NCBI RefSeq assembly: GCF_947496075.1
Contig: NZ_CANMBJ010000002.1
Span: forward strand, 1,178,001-1,242,000
DNA length: 64,000 bases
Direction: 5' to 3'
Source of the DNA: an uncultured Tateyamaria sp.
GTDB taxonomy: Bacteria > Pseudomonadota > Alphaproteobacteria > Rhodobacterales > Rhodobacteraceae
Part shown: one piece after another, positions 7,973 to 16,183 of the stretch
Numbering within the stretch: position 1 is the stretch's first letter
Layout: the number at the start of each line of letters is the position of its first letter
Position numbers and translations under genes: made by a program
The notes under the pieces: generated by a model
What the model was told of the DNA's origin: nothing
The model's database searches: none
What the model saw: only the letters and a program-made list of their open reading frames with translations

Positions 7973-9019
7973 TTACGCGGTCAGCCGCCGTGCTTCGGCG
8001 AAGGAGACCAGCCGTCGGCCCTTTTCATCCCAGAGCGCCAGCATTGCGCAGCGCAGGCTGTCACGGAGGGTGAGACGCCGGGTATTGGCGAGAGCTTCAT
8101 GGTCGCGAAGGACCTCGGGAAGACGGTAGAATGGGATTCGGCTCGCCAGGTGATGTACGTGGTGGACGCCGATATTCCCGGTGATCCAGCGCAATATGCC
8201 GGGCAGTGCATAATATGAGCTACCCTCCAGCGCTGCTTCATAAATGTTCCAATCCTCGTCGCGTTGCCAGCTGGTTTCCTCGAATTGGTGCTGAACATAG
8301 AAGAACCACATGCCGGCCATCGCGGCGAGAAGCATCGTTGGAAAAAACACGAACACCAGGACGTGCCAACCGCCGAGCCAGACGAGCGTCGCCAAAATAG
8401 CTGCGATACCGGCGTTTGTCGCGAGCGCACTCAACCAATAGCGCCACCCTGATCGCATCAAACCAACCGGCAGCCGGTACTGGATGAAAAAAGTATAAAA
8501 TGGCACGACCCCGAACAGGAAGATCGGATTGCGGACAAGTCGATACAAGCTCCGGTCGATCCGCCCCTTTTCCTGATATTCTCTGACAGTCAGCGTTGGC
8601 AGATCGCCAGTGCCCCGACGGTCCAGGTTGCCGGTCGTCGCATGGTGGATCGAGTGGGTTTTGCGCCAGACATCATAGGGCGTCAGCGTCACCAAGCCAA
8701 TGACACGTCCCAACCAGTCGCACGCGCGTCGACTGTGAAACAGGGATCCGTGGCCGCAATCGTGCTGGATCATGAACAGGCGGACCAGGAAGGCTGCGTT
8801 TGCTAATGCCAAGATGACGGCAAGCATTGTACTGACCGACAGCATCCACCAGGCCACAGCCCAAATCGCGACAAATGGCGCAACCGTGACAAACAACTCG
8901 AAAAGACTTCGGGCCGTGTTCGGCGTGCGGTACCGCGCCATAAGACGCGACCATTCCGAGGCCTTGCGTTTTGGTTGGGTCGTTGCGGCGGAATCGGTCA
9001 TGGCGATAGGGCGCCCCAT
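7973..9019 (-). CDS. Membrane fatty acid desaturase
   Basis: A 348-residue integral membrane di-iron desaturase. The three histidine boxes are present and ordered: HDCGHGS (about residue 86), HSIHHAT (about 122) and HVHHLAS near the C-terminus, separated by four hydrophobic segments. Such enzymes insert a double bond into membrane fatty acids, raising fluidity. I chose the ATG at 9019, which has GGGG seven bases upstream; ATGs at 9037 and 9001 are alternatives. It follows a cold-shock protein gene on the same strand, which suggests a shared role in cold adaptation. Confidence 0.9.
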   Translation of the reverse strand: MGRPIAMTDSAATTQPKRKASEWSRLMARYRTPNTARSLFELFVTVAPFVAIWAVAWWMLSVSTMLAVILALANAAFLVRLFMIQHDCGHGSLFHSRRACDWLGRVIGLVTLTPYDVWRKTHSIHHATTGNLDRRGTGDLPTLTVREYQEKGRIDRSLYRLVRNPIFLFGVVPFYTFFIQYRLPVGLMRSGWRYWLSALATNAGIAAILATLVWLGGWHVLVFVFFPTMLLAAMAGMWFFYVQHQFEETSWQRDEDWNIYEAALEGSSYYALPGILRWITGNIGVHHVHHLASRIPFYRLPEVLRDHEALANTRRLTLRDSLRCAMLALWDEKGRRLVSFAEARRLTA

Positions 9020-9040
9020 AGCAGCGCCCCGTTGCATTGT

Positions 9041-9247
9041 TCAGGCAAGCGCGATGTTTGTTGCGCTTTCGCGGCCGTCGCGACCTGCCTCGACATCGAA
9101 GGTCACCTTCTGATCGTCGTTCAGGGTCGTCATGCCTGCACGCTCAAGTGCGGAGATGTGCAGAAACACATCTTTCCCACCTGTTTCCGGTGCGATAAAG
9201 CCGAAGCCTTTTGTGGAGTTGAACCATTTCACTGTGCCATTGGCCAT
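9041..9247 (-). CDS. Cold-shock protein, CspA family
   Basis: A 68-residue single cold-shock domain. It begins MANGTVKWFNSTKGFGFIAP, carrying RNP1 (KGFGFI), followed by RNP2 as DVFLHIS. These aromatic surfaces bind single-stranded RNA and melt structure at low temperature. Start at 9247 gives the usual family length; AAGGAAAA lies upstream. The roughly 200 bases before it contain no gene and may form a long 5' leader, as many csp mRNAs have. It precedes the desaturase by 21 bases. Confidence 0.95.
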   Translation of the reverse strand: MANGTVKWFNSTKGFGFIAPETGGKDVFLHISALERAGMTTLNDDQKVTFDVEAGRDGRESATNIALA

Positions 9248-9503
9248 GTGAATTTTCCTTATTTGATCGCTGCCCACAATATGCGGCAGCCCGGCTTCTC
9301 ACGACAGTGTCGAGCGCTGTGAGCCGGCGAAGGAAAACAGGTTTTCGAATGGAGGTCAGTAGCACATCAGACATGGTAGCTACCCAAGAGGGTTACAAGG
9401 CGCAAGCTGTCTGATTGCCGATGTTTCCTTTGCCAAGAGAGCATCAAACCCCTATGGCTCACAAGCTGCCGGATACCCTGGCAGCCAGAAAAGGAAAGCC
9501 AGA

Positions 9504-9629
9504 ATGTCGTTCAACGACTTGGCGAAGAAAGAGGCCGCCGACAAAAAGGCCTCGCAAGAAAAAGATCCGGTAACACCGACCAAAACAGACGAAAGCGCTG
9601 CATCAGGGACCAAGTCGGTCGATCCATAG
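9504..9629 (+). CDS. Small charged protein of 41 residues, paralogue of the one at 15976
   Basis: MSFNDLAKKEAADKK and a Lys/Thr/Ser-rich tail, 41 residues in all, preceded by AGGAAAG at good spacing. Its start closely resembles the 45-residue protein at 15976 (MSFKDLTTRAAAILK), and both have low-complexity charged tails with no predicted fold. Two related copies in the same element argue that it is a real gene. Function unknown; likely disordered. Confidence 0.6.
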   Translation: MSFNDLAKKEAADKKASQEKDPVTPTKTDESAASGTKSVDP

Positions 9630-9676
9630 CAGGCCTGGAAGGTGCGTCGCAGAACGTCCGCTTCGCACAAACAACT

Positions 9677-9913
9677 CTAAGAGCGGCGCGACAGGTTTCC
9701 TCCGACGAGGATCTCGTTGATCAGATCGGCGGTTGCCGCGTGCAATTGCCGTTCCGATTCCGGACCACCTGCTTTTTCGTGGGTTTCCGCAGCATCGCGT
9801 AGAATACCGACGATCTCGCTTTCTGGAAGCACGTTGCGATCTTGTAAGGCGAGCAGCAGGGCCTCGCAAATCGAGAGGGCAGCCATGCCCGCGGGGTCTT
9901 GTTGGTCTGACAT
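9677..9913 (-). CDS. Small hypothetical protein
   Basis: A 78-residue, mostly helical protein (SICEALLLALQDRNVLPESEIVGILRDA) with two amphipathic segments and no recognised motif. AAAGGAAAG precedes the start. It lies divergent from the Crp/Fnr-type regulator at 10068, so the intergenic region between them may hold shared control sites. Confidence 0.65.
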   Translation of the reverse strand: MSDQQDPAGMAALSICEALLLALQDRNVLPESEIVGILRDAAETHEKAGGPESERQLHAATADLINEILVGGNLSRRS

Positions 9914-10067
9914 CGCAACTTTCCTTTTACTTTCGTCCCATCGTGAACGGGCGAGGTCTTGATGTTCTTTGACACTGTCATAGTGCGTTCTGTCGTCCGC
10001 ACTGATCGAAAGCAGTATCTATAGAGAATTCTTCTTGGCGCATTCGCCGGTTCGAAAGGGACCAGTT

Positions 10068-10799
10068 ATGAAAATCGAAACCAGCCCGCTCACCCGAAAG
10101 CTCTCCGCATTCGTCAAGCTTTCGGCGTCAGAACTTGGCGTGCTGGAGCGATTGCATGAGCGACGGAAATTCTTCTCCGCAGGACGTGACCTTGTGCATC
10201 AAGGCCAATCGGAACAGGCGGCCTATATTCTGGCATCGGGTTGGGTTGTGTCTTACAAGATTCAGCCTGATGGATCGCGGCAGATCGTTGATTTCCAAAT
10301 ACCGGGGGATTTCCTGGGGCTGCGCAGCGTTCTTCTTCACACCTCCGATCACGGGATCGAACCCATCGTCGGTATCGAGGCCGCGGAGGTTCTGGTGAGC
10401 GATCTTCTGCAAGCCTTTGCAGAGACACCACGGCTCGCCACGGCCATTCTCTGGGCCGTGTCACGCGATGAGGCGATGGTTGTCGAGCATCTGGTCGGAC
10501 TGGGGCGGCGCGATGCGGATGCGCGTATGGCGCATTTCCTGCTGGAGCTTGGCGTGAGACTGTCGCTTGTAGGTATGGGGAGCAGGGAAGGCTACGCCTG
10601 TCCGCTCACACAGTATCATCTGGCAGATGCGTTGGGGTTAAGTGCCATCCACGTCAACCGCGTCCTTCGTAAGCTCCGCGAACGCGGACTCGTCACGTTT
10701 CAGGGCGGGCTAGTAACCTTCGATAACTACGAGGGGCTGGTTGCATTGGCGGATTTCGATCCGGCCTATCTCGATCAATCACGGCCTTTGTTAACGTGA
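10068..10799 (+). CDS. Crp/Fnr family transcriptional regulator
   Basis: A 243-residue protein with an N-terminal cyclic-nucleotide-binding-type domain (GQSEQAAYILASGWV, GDFLGLRS) and a C-terminal Crp-type winged helix (LTQYHLADALGLSAIHVNRVLRKLRERGLV). The cysteine cluster of oxygen-sensing FNR is absent, so it is not a classical Fe-S FNR; the ligand is unknown. Start at 10068 is favoured by AAAGGGA upstream over the ATG at 10035. It sits amid the small stress-type genes and is a candidate controller of the element's cargo. Confidence 0.9.
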   Translation: MKIETSPLTRKLSAFVKLSASELGVLERLHERRKFFSAGRDLVHQGQSEQAAYILASGWVVSYKIQPDGSRQIVDFQIPGDFLGLRSVLLHTSDHGIEPIVGIEAAEVLVSDLLQAFAETPRLATAILWAVSRDEAMVVEHLVGLGRRDADARMAHFLLELGVRLSLVGMGSREGYACPLTQYHLADALGLSAIHVNRVLRKLRERGLVTFQGGLVTFDNYEGLVALADFDPAYLDQSRPLLT

Positions 10800-10802
10800 A
10801 AC

Positions 10803-10831
10803 GGCCGCCCTAAGTTTGGCTTTGGGCGGCC
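10803..10831. terminator. Convergent terminator-like hairpin
   Basis: GGCCGCCC pairs with GGGCGGCC, and after one mismatch AAG pairs with CTT, in the gap between the Crp-type gene and a small gene on the opposite strand. No strong T-run follows, so it may be a bidirectional or Rho-assisted terminator. Confidence 0.6.
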
Positions 10832-10859
10832 TTGCAGTCATTTCACAGGTTTGCCGACC

Positions 10860-11060
10860 TTACACCAATGCGCGGCTTGCCTGCTTGAGTTCGTTGTGTG
10901 CCTCTTCGTCGTTTTCGGCTTCATGCGCCTTCTCGGCCGCTTGATAATGCTTCAGAGCGGTCGCTTTCTTGGGACCCTCGGGTGCCTTGTCCCAGGCAGC
11001 CTTGACGGAGGCCATGTGTTTCACGGTCTGGTTTTCCTCGGTTTGGTCTTCTTCATTCAT
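10860..11060 (-). CDS. Small acidic/charged hypothetical protein
   Basis: A 66-residue protein beginning MNEEDQTEENQTVKHM and continuing with alternating Ala/Lys/Glu helices (PKKATALKHYQAAEKAHEAE). AGGAAAGGA precedes the start. It is predicted to be a soluble helical hairpin; function unknown. A strong hairpin lies in its upstream region (11105-11136). Confidence 0.65.
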   Translation of the reverse strand: MNEEDQTEENQTVKHMASVKAAWDKAPEGPKKATALKHYQAAEKAHEAENDEEAHNELKQASRALV

Positions 11061-11104
11061 GGGAATGTCCTTTCCTGGACGGTCCGAGAAATAAGAGGCG
11101 CAGA

Positions 11105-11136
11105 ACACATGCAGACTCTTTGGAGACTGCATGTGT
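11105..11136 (-). promoter_or_regulatory. Long hairpin in the leader of a small gene
   Basis: ACACATGCAG and CTGCATGTGT form a perfect 10-bp stem, extended by CTC/GAG after one mismatch with a TTTG loop. It lies 45-76 bases upstream of the start at 11060. It could be an RNA structure controlling translation, an operator, or a terminator of an upstream transcript. Confidence 0.45.
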
Positions 11137-11232
11137 CCCACGCCCCTCAGGTACTCGAAAATAATGCCAACCCAATTAGCGGTAGACATGCATCACCTAA
11201 CCGGTTCGATCGCGTCTTTGCACTGACGCAGG

Positions 11233-11649
11233 TTAGCCCGTTTGAGCCAAATAGAAGAACCACGCTAGAACCACGACTCCAACGAGGGCAATCGTTGTCC
11301 AAGACATCGATAGCTTTGGAAAACTGTTGGTGTCTGCTTCGAGTGATTTCGGAACGCGAAGCGGCGCACGCAACGGCAACAATGAAACCAGCTTTGCTGC
11401 TCTGCCCTCGCTTGCCAGCGCCAGCGCCGGAATGTCGGTAATCGCTTCAAAATGCGTTGTCAGCCGAACTTGCGCACCCTCCCGGCCCAGACGAGCAAGC
11501 TCACGCGCCTCGGTCCAAGGCTCGAGGTCAAGGCGTGCAAGCGCAGACAAGACCGTCACGGCTGCACCGGTTCTGTCCTCGCCCAATTCCGCGAAAAGGA
11601 AGGCATCGTAGTCGCTGCCATCCGGATGAAGGACGTCTGAGGCGGACAT
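11233..11649 (-). CDS. Hypothetical tail-anchored membrane protein
   Basis: A 138-residue protein with a soluble N-terminal part (MSASDVLHPDGSDYDAFLFAELG, then ALARLDLEPWTEARELARL) and a single C-terminal hydrophobic segment (TTIALVGVVVLAWFFYLAQTG) ending the protein, so probably tail-anchored with the body in the cytoplasm. AAAGGAAA precedes the start. The soluble part is predicted helical; no known family is recognised. Confidence 0.7.
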   Translation of the reverse strand: MSASDVLHPDGSDYDAFLFAELGEDRTGAAVTVLSALARLDLEPWTEARELARLGREGAQVRLTTHFEAITDIPALALASEGRAAKLVSLLPLRAPLRVPKSLEADTNSFPKLSMSWTTIALVGVVVLAWFFYLAQTG

Positions 11650-11914
11650 GGGTTTCCTTTCGGCGTGCGACGGATGCGAAGACTTGCAAGCAGGTGTCTG
11701 AAGCCGCGGAACGGCTTTCCCTCTCACCCTGACAGCAAAGGACCGGACGGGGGCTAACCTCGATCAGCATCGCCCCGCGAGGGTTCGGTTAATGTGCACT
11801 TATCAGCCTTGCCTCAACGAGGCGTTCCTTTCGACGCTTGCCCCCATGGCGACGGCGGAAAGCTCAGCATTTTTTCAATGGAGACCCGGGGTGCTCACGC
11901 GTTCGACCAGATCA

Positions 11915-12205
11915 ATGGTGACGTTTTCCAACGACTTCATGATTGGCGACAGCCAGCGGGAGCTTGCGGCCGGCACGTATGAAATCGTTGTCGAGGAAGA
12001 GCTTATGCAAGGCCTCAGCTTCGAGGCTTACCGGCGCATCGCGACATATCTGATGGTCCAGGGGCGCGGGAGCAAAGCGGGTCAAACGACGATGCAAGTG
12101 ATCACACAGGAGGATCTGGAACATGCCATCGCATGTGATCAAGCCCTCCCGGAAACCACCAATGACAGCGAAGCGGCGCTTTCTCCGCAGGAGGACAAGA
12201 CATGA
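11915..12205 (+). CDS. Small hypothetical protein with an AGTYEI-type core
   Basis: From the ATG at 11915 the product is 96 residues. Its core (VTFSNDFMIGDSQRELAAGTYEIVVEEEL, then FEAYRRIATYL) resembles the N-terminal region of the protein at 16184 (LPAGEYDIETEL), suggesting a small beta-rich domain family duplicated within this element. The ribosome-binding site is weak, and an upstream ATG at 11792 is possible but adds unlikely sequence. It overlaps the next gene by four bases. Confidence 0.6.
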   Translation: MVTFSNDFMIGDSQRELAAGTYEIVVEEELMQGLSFEAYRRIATYLMVQGRGSKAGQTTMQVITQEDLEHAIACDQALPETTNDSEAALSPQEDKT

Positions 12206-12555
12206 CAACACCCGAATGGCTTAAACCCGGCATTTACGGCGCGCTCCTTGGCGCGGCATTCGTCGGCATCGTTGGATTTTCCTGGGGCGGATGGATGACC
12301 GGAGGCGGCGCGGAGGAGATGGCCAATAAGATGGCGCAGGAAGAAGTGATCGCGGCGCTTGTGCCCTTCTGCCTCGACATTTCCCGCGCCGACAATGAAC
12401 GCTTGGCGAAGCTCGCAACAATCCGCGAGGCGTCCTCGTTCAAGCGGCGCGACGCGGTCATGGAAACAGGCTGGGCGACGATGCCCGGATCGGATGGCCC
12501 GAACCGTGATCTGGCGCAGGCATGCATCGAAGGTCTCGACCTTGATGCATCGTAG
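12202..12555 (+). CDS. Hypothetical membrane-anchored protein
   Basis: A 117-residue protein with one N-terminal transmembrane segment (GIYGALLGAAFVGIVGFSWGGWM) and a soluble periplasm-facing or cytoplasmic part with a single Cys in PFCLDISRAD. Similar short proteins are common in Rhizobiales and Rhodobacterales, without assigned function. It is coupled by ATGA to the preceding gene and overlaps the start of the secreted repeat protein. Confidence 0.7.
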   Translation: MTTPEWLKPGIYGALLGAAFVGIVGFSWGGWMTGGGAEEMANKMAQEEVIAALVPFCLDISRADNERLAKLATIREASSFKRRDAVMETGWATMPGSDGPNRDLAQACIEGLDLDAS

Positions 12556-13396
12556 TGGCCTCAAACTGTCGCCTATTTCGTCTAAGGGCATCGCAGGCGC
12601 GCTTGCAATGGTGTCGTCCCGCTCTGCAGTAGCCTCCGCGGAATTCCTCGCGCTCGCATTCGTCGCGCTCATCGCAATCGGATCGCCGTCTTTCGCCCAA
12701 TCTCAGGCTGCCCCGATGCCCACGAATGCGCAGCCCAAAAGTTATGGCGAAGGATGGGAGTGTCATCGTGGGTACCGGCGTGACGGCGATGCCTGCCTTG
12801 CCATCATCGTTCCGGAGAACGCCTATGCCACCAACCGGACCTACGGCAAGGGCTGGGAGTGTCTGCACGGATTTCAGGAGGTCGATGGCCCGGCTTGTCT
12901 TGAGGTCGTCGTGCCCGAAGGCGGCTATCTCGACCCTTCAGGACAAAGATGGAGGTGCTTGCGCGGCTACATTAAGGTCGACGGCATTTGCCTGGAAGTT
13001 GTTGTGCCGGACAATGCGTATCTGTCGGCCGACTCCTATGGCGCCGCTTGGCTTTGCAACCGCGGCTACCAGGTCGAAGGTGAGACATGTGCCGCTATCG
13101 CGGTTCCCGACAATGCCTTTCTGAACGCGTCGTCGTATGGCCAGCCCTGGACATGTGAGCGGGGCTATTTCGAACGCGATGACATCTGTGAGGCTGTCAT
13201 CGTCCCGGAGAATGCATATTTCGACGATGCAGGCTATGGCCCGGGCTGGAAGTGTCATCGCGGCTTTGCAGAGTCCAAAGACGGCTGCACAAAAATCGAC
13301 CTCCCCGAGAATGCGCATCTCGACAGATCGGGAAACCGGTGGGAATGCCACAGGAATTTCCAGCGATCGCAGGGGCGTTGCGTCCTGAACGACTAG
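12545..13396 (+). CDS. Secreted cysteine-rich tandem-repeat protein
   Basis: After a signal-peptide-like segment (FLALAFVALIAIGSPSFA) the 283-residue product consists of seven repeats of about 33 residues: six full units and a final partial one. The consensus is YG-GW-C-RGY, then C, then V-VPENAY. Each unit keeps two Cys, so one disulfide per repeat is likely after export. The start is uncertain: ATG at 12545 (overlapping the previous gene) or ATG at 12608, which leaves a tidier signal peptide. Role unknown; an extracellular or periplasmic adhesive or structural protein is plausible. Confidence 0.75.
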   Translation: MHRSGLKLSPISSKGIAGALAMVSSRSAVASAEFLALAFVALIAIGSPSFAQSQAAPMPTNAQPKSYGEGWECHRGYRRDGDACLAIIVPENAYATNRTYGKGWECLHGFQEVDGPACLEVVVPEGGYLDPSGQRWRCLRGYIKVDGICLEVVVPDNAYLSADSYGAAWLCNRGYQVEGETCAAIAVPDNAFLNASSYGQPWTCERGYFERDDICEAVIVPENAYFDDAGYGPGWKCHRGFAESKDGCTKIDLPENAHLDRSGNRWECHRNFQRSQGRCVLND

Positions 13397-13484
13397 CGCG
13401 CGCAATCGAAATTGAAACGCGGCTACCGGCCCGGACGCTTCAAGTGATCGGCCCCGGATAAGCCCTTTTGGCAAAGGAATAATC

Positions 13485-14684
13485 ATGGAATCGGACACTG
13501 CAGAAAACCCGACGGCAAGGCTATCCAAGATGGGCCCGCAAGCTCCACCTGACGTATCCGCATCCAGTCGAACTTGCGGCAGAAAAGCTATAGCAAAAGG
13601 GGTGCCCACAGCGGTTATCTATTGTGAGGGGAACTTCGGTCAGATCGACGGCAAGACCGCAAATGGGCTTGTCCGTCACAGCCAGGCCTACCGCATTCTA
13701 TCGGTCATCGACGGCCGGCTTGAAGGGCGCGACAGCGGGCAGGTGCTGGACAAAGTGAGTAACGACATCCCCATTGTCGAAGACCTCGAGGCTGCGGTTA
13801 CGCGAGAGGCGCATATCCCCAACACTTTGATCTATGGGATGGCCCCCTCTACAGGGAAGATGTCGCCTACAGATCGAGAGATCGTACTGGATGCAATCGC
13901 ACTCGGCATGAACATCGTCAGTGGTCTGCACGAATACCTCGGTGATGACCCCGAGATCTCGAGCGCCGCAGATGCGGCCAACGTAACGATCCGCGATATC
14001 CGCAAACCCAGACCAAGCAAGGACATGCGACTGTTTGACGGAAGCGTGTCGGAGGTGAAGGCAATCCGCATTGCCGTACTCGGAACGGATTGTGCAATTG
14101 GTAAGCGGACGACAGCGACCATTCTGGCCAGGGAACTGAACGCGCGTGGTATCAAGACCGTCCTCGTCGGCACCGGCCAGACGGGACTTATGCAGGGCGC
14201 AAAATACGGCATCGCCATGGACGCCGTGCCACCGCAATTCTGCTGCGGGGAACTGGAACGCGTGATTGTCGCGGCGTCTCGCGGCGATGATCCGGACGTC
14301 ATCCTGATCGAAGGGCAAGGCGCGCTGAGCCATCCGGCCTTTTGCACTTCGGCATTCATTCTGCGCGGCAGCCAGCCGCACGGTGTTGTTCTTCAACATG
14401 CGCCCAAACGCGCCCATCGCTGCGACTTTCCCGCCATGCCGATGCCCATGCCGCAAAGCGAAATCGCCCTCATCGAAGCTTTTGCCGACACACGGGTGAT
14501 TGGTATCACGCTCAATCACGAAGCGATGACGGGCACCGAGGTCGATCGTGCGATTGACAGTCTTTCAAGGGATCTTGGCGTTCCGGTGACGGACGCGCTG
14601 ACCCGGCCGGAAGTGCACCTCAGCGACATGGTCCTGGCCGCGTTTCCGCAGTTGCGGCCCGTGCCTCTCGCGGCCGCGGAATGA
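13485..14684 (+). CDS. DUF1611 P-loop protein (DgcN-related)
   Basis: A 399-residue protein with the DUF1611 layout: an N-terminal Rossmann-like part (PTAVIYCEGNFG, with NTLIYGMAPSTGKMS) and a C-terminal P-loop domain beginning IAVLGTDCAIGKRTTATILAREL and containing DVILIEGQGALSHPA. Members include DgcN, which works in D-glutamate catabolism. AAAGGA precedes the start. The stop overlaps the start of the PLP racemase gene (ATGA), so the two act together, probably on a D- or acylated amino acid; the actual substrate is unknown. Confidence 0.8.
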   Translation: MESDTAENPTARLSKMGPQAPPDVSASSRTCGRKAIAKGVPTAVIYCEGNFGQIDGKTANGLVRHSQAYRILSVIDGRLEGRDSGQVLDKVSNDIPIVEDLEAAVTREAHIPNTLIYGMAPSTGKMSPTDREIVLDAIALGMNIVSGLHEYLGDDPEISSAADAANVTIRDIRKPRPSKDMRLFDGSVSEVKAIRIAVLGTDCAIGKRTTATILARELNARGIKTVLVGTGQTGLMQGAKYGIAMDAVPPQFCCGELERVIVAASRGDDPDVILIEGQGALSHPAFCTSAFILRGSQPHGVVLQHAPKRAHRCDFPAMPMPMPQSEIALIEAFADTRVIGITLNHEAMTGTEVDRAIDSLSRDLGVPVTDALTRPEVHLSDMVLAAFPQLRPVPLAAAE

Positions 14685-15802
14685 CCTCGCCGCGAGTGGA
14701 AATTAATCTGGGCAAGATCCAGGCCAACGCGCGATATCTCGTCCGACGTCTTGGCGCTCGTCGAATCTCGGTCACCGGCGTGACCAAGGCAGTGTGTGGG
14801 CATCCTGACGTAGCCGAGGCAATGCTGGAAGGTGGCGTTACCGGTCTTGCAGACGCACGCATCAAAAACGTCGTTCGGATGCGGCAGGCGGGGATCACTT
14901 GCCCAATTTCAATGATCCGCGCACCGCTGCTGAGCGAGATGGAAGACGTCATCAATTCTTGTGACACGAGCTACAACACAGAGATGGCCACGATCCTGAA
15001 GCTGGGCGCAGCCGCGAATAATCAAGGTACGTCGCACGGTGTCATCCTGATGGTCGAAATGGGAGATATGCGCGAAGGCGTCATGCCCGAGGACCTTGAA
15101 GACGCCGCCGCTCGGGTCATCGCAACGCCCGGTGTTGCTCTCGAAGGCATCGCTGCAAATTTTGCCTGCATGGGCAACGTGGCGCCAACAAGCGATGACA
15201 TAGCCAGGCTCTCGGGCCTGGCCGACCAAGTCGAAGGCGCCTGCGGACCCGTTGTAGATCTTGTGTCAGGAGGTGGCTCGGCCAATTTGCCATGGGCGCT
15301 CAGCGAAGTTTCAACCGGGCGGGTCAACAACCTGCGTTTGGGTGAGGCGATCCTGCTGGGCACCGACCCTGTGACAGGGCATCCGATAACTGGCCTTCAT
15401 ACGGACGCCTTTACCATTTTTGCCGAGGTGATCGAAACAAGCCGCAAACCAAGCCCGCTGCTGACCAGGTCAATTGCTCCGGAGCTTGGGATGCTCAAAT
15501 TGGTTCGGAACGATGACCTCCGTGTCCGAACCATCCTTGCTGTCGGTCAGCAGGACACTGACGCAAGCGGCCTTACATTTCCCTCAGGAATTGTGATCAT
15601 CGGCGCGACAAGCGACCACACCGTTGTCGACACAGCCAAATCCGCCGTGCCCGTTGGCTCCGAGATAAAAATGGGCATGAAATATAGCGCTCTCATGCGG
15701 GCGATGAGCGCTCCAGATGTCGCAAAGGTTGTTCATGGCAAGCAAACAATGAACGGAAAAGCCAAGGACCGAGAGACTCACCCCTTCCTGACCCTGGTAT
15801 GA
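14681..15802 (+). CDS. Alanine/ornithine racemase family PLP-dependent enzyme
   Basis: A 373-residue fold-type III PLP enzyme. The N-terminus PRVEINLGKIQANARYL followed by VTGVTKAVCGHP places the PLP-binding Lys in the K of TKAV. GDMREGVMPEDL and SGGGSANLPWAL are typical of the ornithine racemase/YhfX-like branch rather than biosynthetic Alr. It probably racemises a free amino acid. It is translationally coupled to the DUF1611 gene, suggesting a two-step D-amino-acid conversion. Confidence 0.82.
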   Translation: MTSPRVEINLGKIQANARYLVRRLGARRISVTGVTKAVCGHPDVAEAMLEGGVTGLADARIKNVVRMRQAGITCPISMIRAPLLSEMEDVINSCDTSYNTEMATILKLGAAANNQGTSHGVILMVEMGDMREGVMPEDLEDAAARVIATPGVALEGIAANFACMGNVAPTSDDIARLSGLADQVEGACGPVVDLVSGGGSANLPWALSEVSTGRVNNLRLGEAILLGTDPVTGHPITGLHTDAFTIFAEVIETSRKPSPLLTRSIAPELGMLKLVRNDDLRVRTILAVGQQDTDASGLTFPSGIVIIGATSDHTVVDTAKSAVPVGSEIKMGMKYSALMRAMSAPDVAKVVHGKQTMNGKAKDRETHPFLTLV

Positions 15803-15975
15803 CGTCCAGATGATCCCCCGCGGGGCCTACGAAGGTCACATTCCGCCGACTTGTCCGACACCGCGCCATGGTAAAAGGGCCGATCAGTACACATATACAG
15901 ATAAGCCGCATTCGAGAATTCGAGCTTGATCGAGGCTTGGAAATTCCAGCGGAAAACCCAAAAAGGATGAAGATC

Positions 15976-16113
15976 ATGTCTTTCAAAGACCTGACGACCA
16001 GAGCTGCTGCCATACTGAAAGCCAAACCTGCGAAACCATCGAAAAAGGAACCGGCAATCAAGGCACCGGACACTGCCGCGAAACAGGATACTCCGGGTCT
16101 GAAGAAAACCTGA
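15976..16113 (+). CDS. Small basic protein of 45 residues, paralogue of the one at 9504
   Basis: MSFKDLTTRAAAILK then a Lys/Pro/Ala-rich tail. AAGGATGAAG precedes the start. It shares its opening with the 41-residue protein at 9504 and is likewise low-complexity and probably disordered. Function unknown; nucleic-acid or membrane surface binding is possible from the charge. Confidence 0.6.
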   Translation: MSFKDLTTRAAAILKAKPAKPSKKEPAIKAPDTAAKQDTPGLKKT

Positions 16114-16183
16114 AGCATGCAACGGAAGGGGCGGGTTTTGCGCCATGTCGTGGAAGACTGCTCAAGTGAAAGGATCAAACGCA

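Noticed and set aside
9248..16183. General stress (EcfG-type GGAAC-CGTT) promoters before the small stress-type genes
   Set aside because: Looked for by eye upstream of several genes; no convincing pair with the right spacing was found.
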